Assembly (NCBI RefSeq): GCF_003144095.1
Contig: NZ_NSKH01000002.1
Span: forward strand, 383,024 to 447,023
Direction of reading: 5' to 3'
DNA: 64,000 bases
Source of the DNA: Streptomyces sp. ICBB 8177
GTDB taxonomy: Bacteria > Actinomycetota > Actinomycetes > Streptomycetales > Streptomycetaceae
A program made the position numbers and the translations under genes. The first letter of the stretch is position 1. Every line of letters starts with the position of its first letter. Below are positions 7,451 through 16,582 of this stretch, piece after piece. A model generated the notes under the pieces. The model had not been told where the DNA came from and did no database searches. It saw only the letters and a program-made list of their open reading frames with translations.

Positions 7451-9229
7451 TCAGGCGCGGTCTTGCCCGCCGCTTTGCCCTTCCGTGGGCAAAGCGTGGT
7501 CCTCGGCCCTCGCGCCCGCCGCCGCCAGCCCCGCCGGTACCTCCACCCGGACCGCGCGCAGCCGTTCGCCGAGCGCCTTGGCCTGCGGATCGGCCAGGGT
7601 GGAGGCGGCGACCCCGTCGCCCAGCAGGCCGCGCACCACGAAGTTGACCGCCCGCAGGTTCGGCAGCCAGTGGCGTTCGACGTCGAGCCCTGCGGTCTCC
7701 GGCAGCAGCTCCCGCAGGCGGTCGGTGGTCAGGTACCAGCCCAGCCACCGCCACGTCCGCTCGTCGCGTGCCCAGACCCCGAGGTTGGCGTCGCCGCCCT
7801 TGTCGCCCGAGCGGGCCCCGACGAGGGCGCCGAGCGGAACGCGGACCAGCGGTTCGTCGTGCACCGCCGCGATCGCGTGTCCGCGCCCGTCGCGGCGCAA
7901 CGGTTCGCGCGGCGGCTCCGGCACCGCGAGCCGGGTGCCGTCCTCGAGCACCACCTCGGGCCGTACGGCGGACGCCGCGACCAGCGCGGGCCAGTGGACG
8001 CCGTACTCCGTGGCGCGCGGCGAGGCGTGCTCCAGGTGCAGGCCCGGGTAGCTGGACAGGCCCGTCTCGGCGACCGCGGCGAAGAACGCCCGGCCCACCG
8101 CGTCCCGGTCGGCGTCCTTGACGGTCACCGTCAGCCGGTCGCCCGTGGGGGAGCGCCGCGCGTCGAACTGCGCGAACCGCCCCGGGCCGCCCACCGCGTC
8201 CAGCAGCGACGCCTCGGCGAACCGCGCTTTGGCCTCGGTCTCCAGTCCTTCCAGCGCGAAGGTGGCGCTGTTGCGGTAGCCGCCGCGGTAGTTGACGCAG
8301 ACCTTCAGCCGCTCCGGGGCCGGCTCGCCGGTCGCCCCCGCGATCCGCACCCGGTCCGGGCCCTCCTGGGTGAGGGTGAGGGTGTCGAAGCGGGTGACGA
8401 CGTCGGGGCCGAGGTACTGCGGCCCCTCGATCTCGTAGAGCAGCTGGGCGGTGACGGTCTCCGTGGTGACGGCGCCGCCGGTGCCGGGGTGCTTGGTGAT
8501 GACGCTGCTGCCGTCCTCGTGCAGCTCGGCGATGGGGAAGCCGGGCCGGACGGGGTCGGGTATCTCGGTGAAGAAGCTGAAGTTGCCGCCGGTGGCCTGG
8601 GCGCCGCACTCGATGACGTGACCCGCGGCGACCGCGCCGGCCAGCCGGTCCCAGTCGTCGAGCGCCCAGTCGTACGCCCACGCCGCCGGGCCGACGACCA
8701 GCGAGGCGTCGGTGACCCGACCGCAGATCACCACGTCCGCCCCGGCGCGCAGCGCGGTCGTGATGCCCCAGGCGCCCAGGTAGGCGTTGGCGGTCACCGG
8801 CTCGACGCCCGCGCCGGCCAGCGGGCGGCCGGTGCCCAGGTGCGCGAGGTCCTCGCCCGCCGCGCGCAGTTCGGTCAGACGGGGCATCAGGTCGTCGCCC
8901 TCCAGGTGGGCGACGCGGGGGGCGAGCCCGGCGGCCGAGGCCAGTTCGCGCAAGGTCCGGGCGAGGCCCGCGGGGTTGAGGCCGCCTGCGTTGACCACCA
9001 CCTTGACGCCCCGCTCCAGGCAGGTGCCGAGCACGTCGCGCATCTGGGCGAGGAAGGAGAGCGCGTACCCGGCGTCCGGGTCGCGCTGCCTGGCCTTCCA
9101 CAGCAGGAGCATGGTGAGTTCGGCGAGGTAGTCGCCGGTGAGCACGTCGAGGGGGCCGCCTTCGACCATTTCGCGGGCGGCGGAGAGCCGGTCTCCGTAG
9201 AAGCCTGAGCAGTTGGCGATACGCAGCAT
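7451..9229 (-). CDS. AtuA family protein (DUF1446-type, acyl-CoA related)
   Basis: The 592-aa product matches the acyclic terpene utilisation AtuA family across its length. The N-terminus is MLRIANCSGFYGDR, followed by GDYLAELTMLLL, the core VVNAGGLNP and VICGRVTDASLVVGP. The C-terminal part has the second family domain, with GARSGDKGGDANLGVW near residue 470. Members usually sit beside acyl-CoA carboxylases or dehydrogenases in catabolic clusters, and the exact reaction is unsettled. Here it stands alone between a small gene and a divergent DoxX gene, so its pathway cannot be inferred. The ATG at 9229 gives the standard N-terminus. Confidence 0.82.
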   Translation of the reverse strand: MLRIANCSGFYGDRLSAAREMVEGGPLDVLTGDYLAELTMLLLWKARQRDPDAGYALSFLAQMRDVLGTCLERGVKVVVNAGGLNPAGLARTLRELASAAGLAPRVAHLEGDDLMPRLTELRAAGEDLAHLGTGRPLAGAGVEPVTANAYLGAWGITTALRAGADVVICGRVTDASLVVGPAAWAYDWALDDWDRLAGAVAAGHVIECGAQATGGNFSFFTEIPDPVRPGFPIAELHEDGSSVITKHPGTGGAVTTETVTAQLLYEIEGPQYLGPDVVTRFDTLTLTQEGPDRVRIAGATGEPAPERLKVCVNYRGGYRNSATFALEGLETEAKARFAEASLLDAVGGPGRFAQFDARRSPTGDRLTVTVKDADRDAVGRAFFAAVAETGLSSYPGLHLEHASPRATEYGVHWPALVAASAVRPEVVLEDGTRLAVPEPPREPLRRDGRGHAIAAVHDEPLVRVPLGALVGARSGDKGGDANLGVWARDERTWRWLGWYLTTDRLRELLPETAGLDVERHWLPNLRAVNFVVRGLLGDGVAASTLADPQAKALGERLRAVRVEVPAGLAAAGARAEDHALPTEGQSGGQDRA

Positions 9230-9316
9230 GGCGTAACACTAGGAGCGCGACGGCCCGGGCAGGCGCACAGTGGAACAACTGGCCCCTTTCGAACCTCACT
9301 CGGGGAAGGACCCGCC

Positions 9317-9868
9317 ATGTCGCACCGCAAGGACCTCGGACTGCTCGCCCTGCGTCTGGCCGTGGGCGGCGTGCTGTTCGCGCACGGGACGCAGAAGCTC
9401 TTCGGCTGGTTCGGCGGTCCGGGGATCGAGGGCACCGCCCAGGGCATGGAGCAGATGGGCTTCAAGCCGGGCCGCCCCAGCGCGGTCGCCGCCGGACTCG
9501 GCGAGACGGGCGGCGGCACCCTGCTGGCGCTGGGCCTGGCGACGCCCGCGGCGGGCGCGGCGGCGGCCGGGACGATGGCCTCCGCGATCTCCTTCCACCT
9601 GCCCAACGGTTTCTTCGCGGCCAACGGAGGGTTCGAGATGCCGGGCCTGGTCGGCACGGTGGCCGCCGGCATCGGTATCGCCGGGCCCGGCCGCTACTCC
9701 CTCGACCACGCCACCTGCCACGTGCTGGACCGGCCGTGGGTCGCGGCGGCGGCGTTCGCGGCCAGCGCGGCGGCGGCCTCGGTCGTCATCGGCAGGCGGC
9801 AGGCCGCGCTCGCGGCGGGCGGCGACGCGCAGGGCGGCGCCTCCGGCGACGACACCGCGGAGTCCTGA
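9317..9868 (+). CDS. DoxX family membrane protein
   Basis: This 183-aa protein carries classic DoxX motifs: LLALRLAVGGVLFAHGTQKLFGWFGG, GMEQMGFKPG, then a glycine-rich helix and FHLPNGFF. It has four membrane helices and a low-complexity Ala/Gly tail (residues ~155-183). DoxX proteins are inner-membrane subunits linked to redox or thiol homeostasis. The ATG at 9317 follows GGGAAGGA. One base separates its stop from the next gene's GTG, so they are cotranscribed. The AtuA gene is divergent across an ~87-bp gap that must hold both promoters. Confidence 0.82.
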   Translation: MSHRKDLGLLALRLAVGGVLFAHGTQKLFGWFGGPGIEGTAQGMEQMGFKPGRPSAVAAGLGETGGGTLLALGLATPAAGAAAAGTMASAISFHLPNGFFAANGGFEMPGLVGTVAAGIGIAGPGRYSLDHATCHVLDRPWVAAAAFAASAAAASVVIGRRQAALAAGGDAQGGASGDDTAES

Positions 9869-9869
9869 C

Positions 9870-11006
9870 GTGGCGCACATGGCGGACGGCGCAGGCGGCG
9901 AGGGCCCGGACGGCGGCGAGGCCCGCGCCTCCCGTGACTCCCGCGCCCCCTATGACCCGGGGGGCTCCTCGCGGGGCTTCCTCGGGGAACTGAAGGACGC
10001 CGTCAGCGGACGTGCCGCGCTGCTGCTGATCGGCATCTTCGTCATCGAGATGGCGTTCATCGTCTCCTACCTGGGCGCCTTCCACTCGCCCACCCCGCAG
10101 CGCATCCCGGTCGCCGTCGTGGCGCCCGCCCAGGCGGAGAGCCAGGTGGTGAACGGGCTCAACGCGCTCCAGGGCGAGCCGGTACGGGCCACGGCGGCGG
10201 CGGACATGCGGGCGGCACGCCAGATGATCCTGCACCGGAACGTGGACGCCGCGTTCGTCGTCAACCCGCGCACCACGACCGACCGCCTGCTGCTGGCCTC
10301 CGCGGGCGGCCCCTCGGTCGCGCAGACCGTCACCCAGATCCTCCAGAAGACCGACCAGGCCAACCGGCGCACCGTCGCGATCACCGACATCCGCCCGCCG
10401 AACGCGGCGGACGGCCGCGGCCTCAGCTCGTTCTACCTGGTCGTCGGCCTGGTCATCGGCGGGTACCTGGCCTCCGCCGCGCTCGCGATGTCCTTCGGCG
10501 CGCGGCCCTCCAACGTGCACCGGGTCGGCATCCGGCTGGGCTCGCTCGCGGTGGTCTCGCTGCTGTCCGGGCTCGGCGGGGCGATCATCGTCGATCCGCT
10601 GTTCTCCGCGCTGACCGGCCACTTCGTGGCGCTGTGGTGGATCGGGGTGCTCACCACGTTCGCGGCGGCGGCCACCGGCATGGCGTTCCAGGTACTGCTG
10701 GGGCAGCTGGGCATCGGCCTGTCGCTGCTGGTCTTCGTGGTCTTCGGCAACCCCAGCTCCGGCGGCGTCTACCCCTCGACGCTGCTGCCGCCGTTCTGGC
10801 GGGCGATCGGGCAGGCGCTGCCGTCCGGCGCGGCGACCACGCTGGTGCGCAACTACGCCTACTTCGGCGGTTACGGCACCTCGACCGCGTGGTGGGTGCT
10901 GTCCGCCTGGGCGGCGGGCGGGGTGCTGGTCAGCTACGCCGCGTCGCTGCCCGCGGTGCGCAAGCACGCGCTCTTCGCGGCCCCCTCGGCTCCCGCTAGA
11001 ATGTGA
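9870..11006 (+). CDS. ABC-2-type membrane protein (transport permease-like)
   Basis: The 378-aa product has a charged cytoplasmic N-terminus (~45 aa), one membrane helix (LLLIGIFVIEMAFIVSYLG) and an extracellular domain of ~150 aa. Five further helices follow, with the NPSSGGVYPSTLLPPFWRAI loop typical of the YhgE/Pip and DUF3533 branch of ABC-2 permeases. No ATPase gene is adjacent. Such proteins often act without a dedicated ATPase or with an unlinked one. The GTG at 9870 was chosen because GGAG lies seven bases upstream; an ATG at 9879 is possible. Co-expression with DoxX is likely. Confidence 0.72.
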   Translation: MAHMADGAGGEGPDGGEARASRDSRAPYDPGGSSRGFLGELKDAVSGRAALLLIGIFVIEMAFIVSYLGAFHSPTPQRIPVAVVAPAQAESQVVNGLNALQGEPVRATAAADMRAARQMILHRNVDAAFVVNPRTTTDRLLLASAGGPSVAQTVTQILQKTDQANRRTVAITDIRPPNAADGRGLSSFYLVVGLVIGGYLASAALAMSFGARPSNVHRVGIRLGSLAVVSLLSGLGGAIIVDPLFSALTGHFVALWWIGVLTTFAAAATGMAFQVLLGQLGIGLSLLVFVVFGNPSSGGVYPSTLLPPFWRAIGQALPSGAATTLVRNYAYFGGYGTSTAWWVLSAWAAGGVLVSYAASLPAVRKHALFAAPSAPARM

Positions 11007-11130
11007 CGCAGGTCACATCGCGCCCGTGAAATATCCGGGGATGCCTTCCCCGTTTACACCGTACGTAAGCGAAATGGGGATGCGTTCCCCGGATCGCACC
11101 GCATACGGTTCACGGGAAAGGAGCGCCATC
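11002..11130 (+). promoter_or_regulatory. Promoter/operator region of the tetR-type gene
   Basis: Three features are packed here. (1) TGTGACGCAGGTCACA (11002-11017) is a perfect inverted repeat overlapping the stop of the preceding gene. (2) GGGGATGCCTTCCCC (11037-11051) and GGGGATGCGTTCCCC (11076-11090) are two near-identical 15-base units, each an inverted repeat itself, 39 bp apart. (3) GTACGTAA (11061-11068) lies between them, and its complement TTACGTAC resembles TTACGTAG upstream of the MFS gene (11891-11898). Any of these could bind the regulator encoded at 11131. Confidence 0.45.
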
Positions 11131-11775
11131 GTGGGCAGTGTCGCCGTCAAGGCCAAGCCGTCGCGGATGCGGGCGGACGCGTCGCGCAACCGCGAGCGGA
11201 TCGTCACCGCCGCCCGCGAGGCGCTGGTCGAGCACGGCCCCGACATGCCGCTGGACGAGATCGCCCGCCGCGCCGGGGTCGGCAACGCCACCCTCTACCG
11301 CAACTTCGCGGACCGGCGCGACCTGATCCGCACCGTCACGCTGTCGGTGATGGGCCGCGTCGCCGCGCGGGCCGAGGGTCTGCTCGACGAGGAGCCGGAC
11401 GCCTTCGAGGCGCTGCGGCACTTCACCCACCAGGCCGCCGACGAACGCGTCGGCGCGCTGTGTTCCCTGCTGTCCGGCGCGTTCGACCGCGACGAACCCG
11501 AACTGCTCGCCGTGCGCGACCGGTTGACCCGTGCCGTCGAGGCGCTGGTGGACCGGGCGCAGGCCGCGGGCCAGGTCCGTCCCGACGTCGCCGCCGGAGA
11601 CCTGATGCTGGCGCTCTCCCAGCTGACCCGGCCCCTGCCGGGAACGGCCTGCGTCGACATCGACCACTTCGTCCACCGCCACCTTCAGGTGTTCCTCGAC
11701 GGACTGCGGGCCCCGGCCGCGTCCGTGCTGCCGGGGAGCGCCGCGACGCTGGAGGCCCTACGACGGTCCTCGTGA
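11131..11775 (+). CDS. TetR family transcriptional regulator
   Basis: The 214-aa protein has an N-terminal TetR helix-turn-helix: RERIVTAAREALVEHG, then LDEIARRAGVGNATLYRNFADR (residues ~20-65). A helical ligand-binding domain follows, with the LSQLTRPLPG segment common in regulators next to DHA2 efflux pumps. It very likely represses the downstream MFS gene and itself, with relief by a drug-like ligand. The GTG at 11131 has GGAG eight bases upstream. The upstream region holds paired inverted repeats suited to operator function. Confidence 0.85.
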   Translation: MGSVAVKAKPSRMRADASRNRERIVTAAREALVEHGPDMPLDEIARRAGVGNATLYRNFADRRDLIRTVTLSVMGRVAARAEGLLDEEPDAFEALRHFTHQAADERVGALCSLLSGAFDRDEPELLAVRDRLTRAVEALVDRAQAAGQVRPDVAAGDLMLALSQLTRPLPGTACVDIDHFVHRHLQVFLDGLRAPAASVLPGSAATLEALRRSS

Positions 11776-11990
11776 CCCGCCGATGACACGGGCGCCGCAC
11801 GCGCCCGGTCCCCGCTGACGCGACCGGCCCGCCGCAGACGCCGGGCCCGGGATCGCGTACGCCCTGATTCGTCCCCGCACGACCTGTTGTTTACGTAGCA
11901 CCTGCCGAACCCCATGCCGCAGCACGCGCGCTGCCGCAGCCGACTTCGCACGTCATTTCCCGACTTCTCCGCACTTAGGTGGTTCCACCC

Positions 11991-13517
11991 ATGCCCGGCT
12001 CCCTGACCCTGCCCGATCCCCGGCGCTGGAAAGCGCTCATATTCATCGCCCTCGCCCAGCTGATGGTGGTCCTCGACGCGACCATCGTGAACATCGCGCT
12101 GCCCTCGGCGCAGAAGGCCCTCGGCATCTCCGACGGCAACCGGCAATGGGTGATCACCGCTTACACGCTCGCGTTCGGCGGCCTGCTGCTCTTCGGCGGC
12201 CGCATCGCCGACCTCGTCGGCCGCAAGCGCACCTTCGTCATCGGCCTGCTCGGCTTCGCCGGCGCGTCCGCGCTGGGCGGCGCCGCGGTGAACACCGGCA
12301 TGCTGCTGGGTGCCCGCGCCCTGCAGGGCGCCTTCGGCGCGCTGCTCGCGCCGTCCGCCCTGTCGCTGCTGTCGGTGATGTTCACCGAGGCCAGGGAACG
12401 CGCCAAGGCGTTCGGCATCTACGGCGCCATCGCCGGTGGCGGCGGCGCGGTCGGCCTGATCCTGGGCGGCCTGCTCACCGAGCACCTCAACTGGCGCTGG
12501 ACCCTCTTCGTCAACGTCGCGTTCGCCATCATCGCGGTGGCCGGCGCGCTCGTGGTGATCCGGGAGCCCGAGGGCGCCCGCAACCGCAACCGCCTCGACA
12601 TCCCCGGCGTCCTGCTGGCCACCGCGGGCCTGGTCTCCCTGGTCTACGGGTTCACCCGGGCCGAGACCAACGGCTGGAGCGCGGGCTCGACCATCGCGCT
12701 GTTCGTCGCCTCGGTCGTGCTGCTCGCCGCCTTCGCCCTCGTCGAGGGCCGCACGGCCGCACCGCTGCTGCCGCTGCGCGTGGTCACCAACCGCAACCGC
12801 GGCGGTGTCTACCTCTCGCTCGGCCTCGCCGTGATCGGCATGTTCGGGCTGTTCCTCTTCCTCACCTACTACCTCCAGGTGGTCAAGGGCTACGACCCGG
12901 TCAAGACCGGACTCGCGTTCCTGCCGATGATCGCGGGCATGATCACCGGCTCCACCCAGATCGGCGCCCGGCTGATGACCCGGGTCGCACCGCGCTGGCT
13001 GATGGGCCCGGGCTTCCTGGTCGCCGCGGCCGGCATGCTGATCCTCACCCAGATCTCGGTCACCAGCTCCTACGCGAGCCTGGTGCTGCCCGGCCAGATC
13101 CTGCTGGGCCTGGGCATGGGCACCGCGTTCATGCCGGCGATGAGCCTGGCCACCTACGGGGTCGAGCCGCGTGACGCGGGTGTCGCCTCCGCGATGGTCA
13201 ACACCTCGCAGCAGGTGGGCGGCTCGATCGGCACCGCGCTGCTCAACACGATCGCGGCCAGCGCCACCACCGCCTACGCCGCCTCGCACCTGGCGGGCGC
13301 CCGTACCGCCGCGGCCGCCCAGCAGGTCAAGCTCCAGGCCATGGTGCACGGCTACTCCTCCGCGATCTGGTGGGCGGTGGCGATCCTGCTGGTCTCCTCG
13401 ACGATCGCCTTCACCTTCATCAACACCGGGCACCAGGGCGGCACGCCCGTCGCCTCCGGCGGCGACAAGGCCCTCCAGGACGCGGAGGACCTGCCGATCC
13501 CGGTCATCGCGCACTGA
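11991..13517 (+). CDS. DHA2-family MFS drug efflux transporter
   Basis: The 508-aa protein shows 14 hydrophobic segments. It has the DHA2 signatures LMVVLDATIVNIALP in helix 1 (motif D1), GGRIADLVGRKRTF between helices 2 and 3 (motif A), and the helix 5 glycine-rich motif C (GGGGAVGLILGGLLTE). It should expel hydrophobic or cationic compounds using the proton gradient. The ATG at 11991 has AGGTGG nine bases upstream. It lies 215 bp after the TetR gene on the same strand and has its own leader containing TTACGTAG (11891-11898), also found near the tetR promoter. Confidence 0.9.
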   Translation: MPGSLTLPDPRRWKALIFIALAQLMVVLDATIVNIALPSAQKALGISDGNRQWVITAYTLAFGGLLLFGGRIADLVGRKRTFVIGLLGFAGASALGGAAVNTGMLLGARALQGAFGALLAPSALSLLSVMFTEARERAKAFGIYGAIAGGGGAVGLILGGLLTEHLNWRWTLFVNVAFAIIAVAGALVVIREPEGARNRNRLDIPGVLLATAGLVSLVYGFTRAETNGWSAGSTIALFVASVVLLAAFALVEGRTAAPLLPLRVVTNRNRGGVYLSLGLAVIGMFGLFLFLTYYLQVVKGYDPVKTGLAFLPMIAGMITGSTQIGARLMTRVAPRWLMGPGFLVAAAGMLILTQISVTSSYASLVLPGQILLGLGMGTAFMPAMSLATYGVEPRDAGVASAMVNTSQQVGGSIGTALLNTIAASATTAYAASHLAGARTAAAAQQVKLQAMVHGYSSAIWWAVAILLVSSTIAFTFINTGHQGGTPVASGGDKALQDAEDLPIPVIAH

Positions 13518-13591
13518 TCCGTTTCCGGTCACGGCGCACCGGTCCGTCCCCGCCCCGGCGCGCCGGTCGCGCCGCAGGGGTACGGATCACC

Positions 13592-13629
13592 GGGCCCCGC
13601 TTCCCCGTCTCCTCGGGGAAGCGGGGCCC
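13592..13629 (+). terminator. Perfect 15-bp stem terminator after the MFS gene
   Basis: GGGCCCCGCTTCCCC (13592-13606) pairs fully with GGGGAAGCGGGGCCC (13615-13629) around an eight-base loop. It separates the MFS transcript from the MarR gene. Confidence 0.8.
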
Positions 13630-13639
13630 ACCTGCGTCT

Positions 13640-13651
13640 TTGAAGCTTCAA
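13640..13651 (+). promoter_or_regulatory. MarR-type operator palindrome
   Basis: TTGAAGCTTCAA is a perfect 12-base palindrome ending 19 bases before the MarR start codon. TTGAA-N2-TTCAA is the usual half-site layout for this branch of MarR regulators. The position implies autoregulation. Confidence 0.7.
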
Positions 13652-13670
13652 GCGGTCGTACGCTGGAGAC

Positions 13671-14162
13671 ATGGCGACCACCGAACCGCGCTGGCTGGAC
13701 AAGGAGCAGCAGCGGACCTGGCGGGCCTACATGGCCGCGACACAGCTGCTGTCCGACCACGTCGACCGGCAGCTCCAGCGCGACGCCGGCATGCCGCACA
13801 CCTACTACAGCCTGCTGGTATGGCTCTCGGAGTCGCCCGGCCGCCGGATGCGGATGACCGAGCTGGCCGAACGCTCCAAGATCACCCGAAGCCGTCTGTC
13901 GCACGCCGTCGCCCGGCTGGAAGAGGACGGCTGGGTGCGCCGCGAGGACTGCGCCACCGACCGCAGGGGCCAGGTCGCGGTCCTCACCGAGGAAGGCATG
14001 CGGGCACTGGAGAAGGCGGCCCCCGGCCACGTCGAGGCGGTGCGCGGCGCGCTCTTCGACCGCCTCACCCCGGAACAGACGGCCGCCCTCGGCGAGATCA
14101 TGCGCACGGTCGCCGAGAACCTGGCCCCCCGGAGCGGCGCGGACCTGCCCTGGCGACGCTGA
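13671..14162 (+). CDS. MarR family transcriptional regulator
   Basis: The 163-aa protein has the MarR winged helix: TYYSLLVWLSES, then RMTELAERSKITRSRLSHAV as recognition helix and VRREDCATDRRGQVAVLT as wing (residues ~45-105). Flanking dimerisation helices are present. The DRRG at the wing is the conserved Asp/Arg contact. It probably binds the TTGAAGCTTCAA palindrome 19 bp upstream and represses itself. No obvious target gene is adjacent: the MFS gene is behind a terminator and the GNAT is convergent. The ATG at 13671 has GGAG close upstream. Confidence 0.88.
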   Translation: MATTEPRWLDKEQQRTWRAYMAATQLLSDHVDRQLQRDAGMPHTYYSLLVWLSESPGRRMRMTELAERSKITRSRLSHAVARLEEDGWVRREDCATDRRGQVAVLTEEGMRALEKAAPGHVEAVRGALFDRLTPEQTAALGEIMRTVAENLAPRSGADLPWRR

Positions 14163-14187
14163 GGACGGCCCAGGGGACGGATTCCGG

Positions 14188-14703
14188 TCAGTCCAGCGGT
14201 TTCTCGTAGAAGGCCACGTCCCAGTAGCGGCCGAACTTGCGGCCGGTCTGCCCGAAGACGCCGCAGCGGCGGAAGCCGAAGCGCTCGTGCAGCCGCACCG
14301 ACGCCTCGTTCGGCAGCGTGACGCCCGCGTAGGCGCGGTGCACGTCCTCCCCGGCCAGCGCGGCGAACAGCGCCTCGTACAGCAGCGTGCCGACGCCCTG
14401 CCCGCCCGCGCCGGGGGCGACGTAGACCGTGGTCTCGACCGACGTCGCGTAGGCGGGCTTGGGGCGGAACGGGCTGGAGGTCGCGTACCCCAGCAGGCCG
14501 CCGCCGCCGTCCTGCGCCACGAACAACCGGTGCGGACCGTGCTCCGCGTAGTGCGACAGCCATGCCTGCCGCTGTTCGGGGGAGAAGGCAACCGTGTCGA
14601 AGGTGGCGGGCGTCTGAGTGACGTAGTGGTTGTACAGCGCGGTCAGCTGCGGCAGGTCGTCCGCCGTGCCGGGCCTGAGCTGGGGATTCGTGGTGCCGGG
14701 CAT
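14188..14703 (-). CDS. GNAT N-acetyltransferase (phosphinothricin/Met-sulfone acetyltransferase type)
   Basis: The 171-aa protein follows the Pat/MnaT layout: RPGTADDLPQLTALYNHYV at the N-terminus, RLFVAQDGGGGLLGYA, then the acetyl-CoA loop VYVAPGAGGQGVGTLLYEAL (residues ~92-111) and a C-terminal LHERFGFRRCGVFGQTGRKFGRYWD. Such enzymes acetylate the amino group of phosphinothricin-like or methionine sulfone/sulfoximine compounds. The substrate here is not determined. It is divergent from hrdD across ~180 bp and convergent with the MarR gene. Confidence 0.8.
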   Translation of the reverse strand: MPGTTNPQLRPGTADDLPQLTALYNHYVTQTPATFDTVAFSPEQRQAWLSHYAEHGPHRLFVAQDGGGGLLGYATSSPFRPKPAYATSVETTVYVAPGAGGQGVGTLLYEALFAALAGEDVHRAYAGVTLPNEASVRLHERFGFRRCGVFGQTGRKFGRYWDVAFYEKPLD

Positions 14704-14777
14704 CGTTTCTCCGGGGCGGCGTCGGGGGGCTGGGCGCCGGAGGATACTGCAAGATCCGGAAAATCAGACCTCGACTT

Positions 14778-14804
14778 GGGAATTCTGTCCTGATTCCAGT
14801 CGTT
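14778..14804 (+). promoter_or_regulatory. SigR-type promoter of hrdD
   Basis: GGGAAT (14778-14783) and GTT (14802-14804) are separated by exactly 18 bases, the full consensus for the thiol-stress ECF sigma factor SigR of Streptomyces. Transcription would start near 14812, about 70 bases before the hrdD start. hrdD is a known SigR target in S. coelicolor, where a second promoter depends on SigE. Confidence 0.75.
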
Positions 14805-14882
14805 GTTTCCAACTGAGTGGGCACCCGGATTCCCAAGGACCCACAAGGGATGTACGCGACCGAACCACGCAAGGGAGCACGC

Positions 14883-15863
<981 letters not shown>

Positions 15864-15916
15864 GGGCCAGGAGGCCGGGGTGAGGCCCGCCCGGGTGCGC
15901 CGCGCCCGCCGGACGG

Positions 15917-16582
15917 TCAGCCGTCGGCGGGCTCCAGGCGCAGCGTCGTCGCCAGCCGGTCCACCAGGTCGCTGAGCCGCTCGTCCAGCGCGAGCGCCTG
16001 CCAGCTGCCGAACAGCAGCACCGCCTTGCGGCTGCCCGGCGGCAGCGCCGCGTACGCCACGGTCTGCACGATGACGCCCTCCCCCGGCTCGTCGTCGCCG
16101 TCCGGTTGCCCCGTGCCGCCCGCGTCGTCGCCGGCTCCCGCGTTTCGCGTGGGCTGCCGGTCCACGACGTACTGGTGCCGCACCCGCACGGCCGGGCCGA
16201 TCGGCAGGTCGCCGTAGTCCACCGTGGCAGGGTGCATCGAGCGCTCCGTCGGCGTCGCGAGGAAGTCGGCGAGCGCCCTGACGGTCAGCTCGGGCCGCTC
16301 GGCGTCCGGTGCCACCAGGGAGATCTCGAACCGGGCGGTCTCGCCCAGCGCCGGGTCGGGGCAGAACGACAGCGCCGTCACCGGTCCGCGCCGGCGCGCG
16401 TCCAAGGTCGCCTCGTGCAACGCGTTCGCCAGCTCGGCGACGGCCTCCGCCCCGCCCTCGGGGCCGAGGCGCTCGCGCGCGGTCTCCTCGGACCAGGCCG
16501 CGAGTTCGTCCGTCGGCAGGGCCAGCGGCAGTTCGACCGCGCCGCCCGGAACGCCGACCGAGACGGTGAGTGAGCCGGGCAT
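15917..16582 (-). CDS. Unknown protein, paralogue of the upstream gene (operon gene 5)
   Basis: This 221-aa protein starts at an ATG (16582) sharing one base with the preceding stop (TGATG), so it is coupled to it. It has no signal peptide or membrane helix. Its order of elements (a beta-rich N-terminus, a helix with ANALHEATLDARRRG, YGDLPIGPAVRVRHQYV and a final DERLSDLVDRLATTLRL helix) parallels the 200-aa protein encoded just upstream. A Gly/Asp-rich insert interrupts it near residues 155-175. The shape recalls Mog1/PsbP-like alpha/beta sandwiches, but I do not recognise a named family. It is the last gene of the type VII-like operon. Confidence 0.6.
   Translation of the reverse strand: MPGSLTVSVGVPGGAVELPLALPTDELAAWSEETARERLGPEGGAEAVAELANALHEATLDARRRGPVTALSFCPDPALGETARFEISLVAPDAERPELTVRALADFLATPTERSMHPATVDYGDLPIGPAVRVRHQYVVDRQPTRNAGAGDDAGGTGQPDGDDEPGEGVIVQTVAYAALPPGSRKAVLLFGSWQALALDERLSDLVDRLATTLRLEPADG

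Noticed and set aside
9317-11006. ABC exporter operon
   Set aside because: No ATPase gene with Walker motifs is adjacent to the ABC-2-like membrane protein, so a complete transporter is not claimed.
11002-11017. TGTGACGCAGGTCACA as a CRP site
   Set aside because: It matches the E. coli CRP arms, but the S. coelicolor Crp motif differs in spacing, and the site overlaps a stop codon. It is kept only as an inverted repeat.
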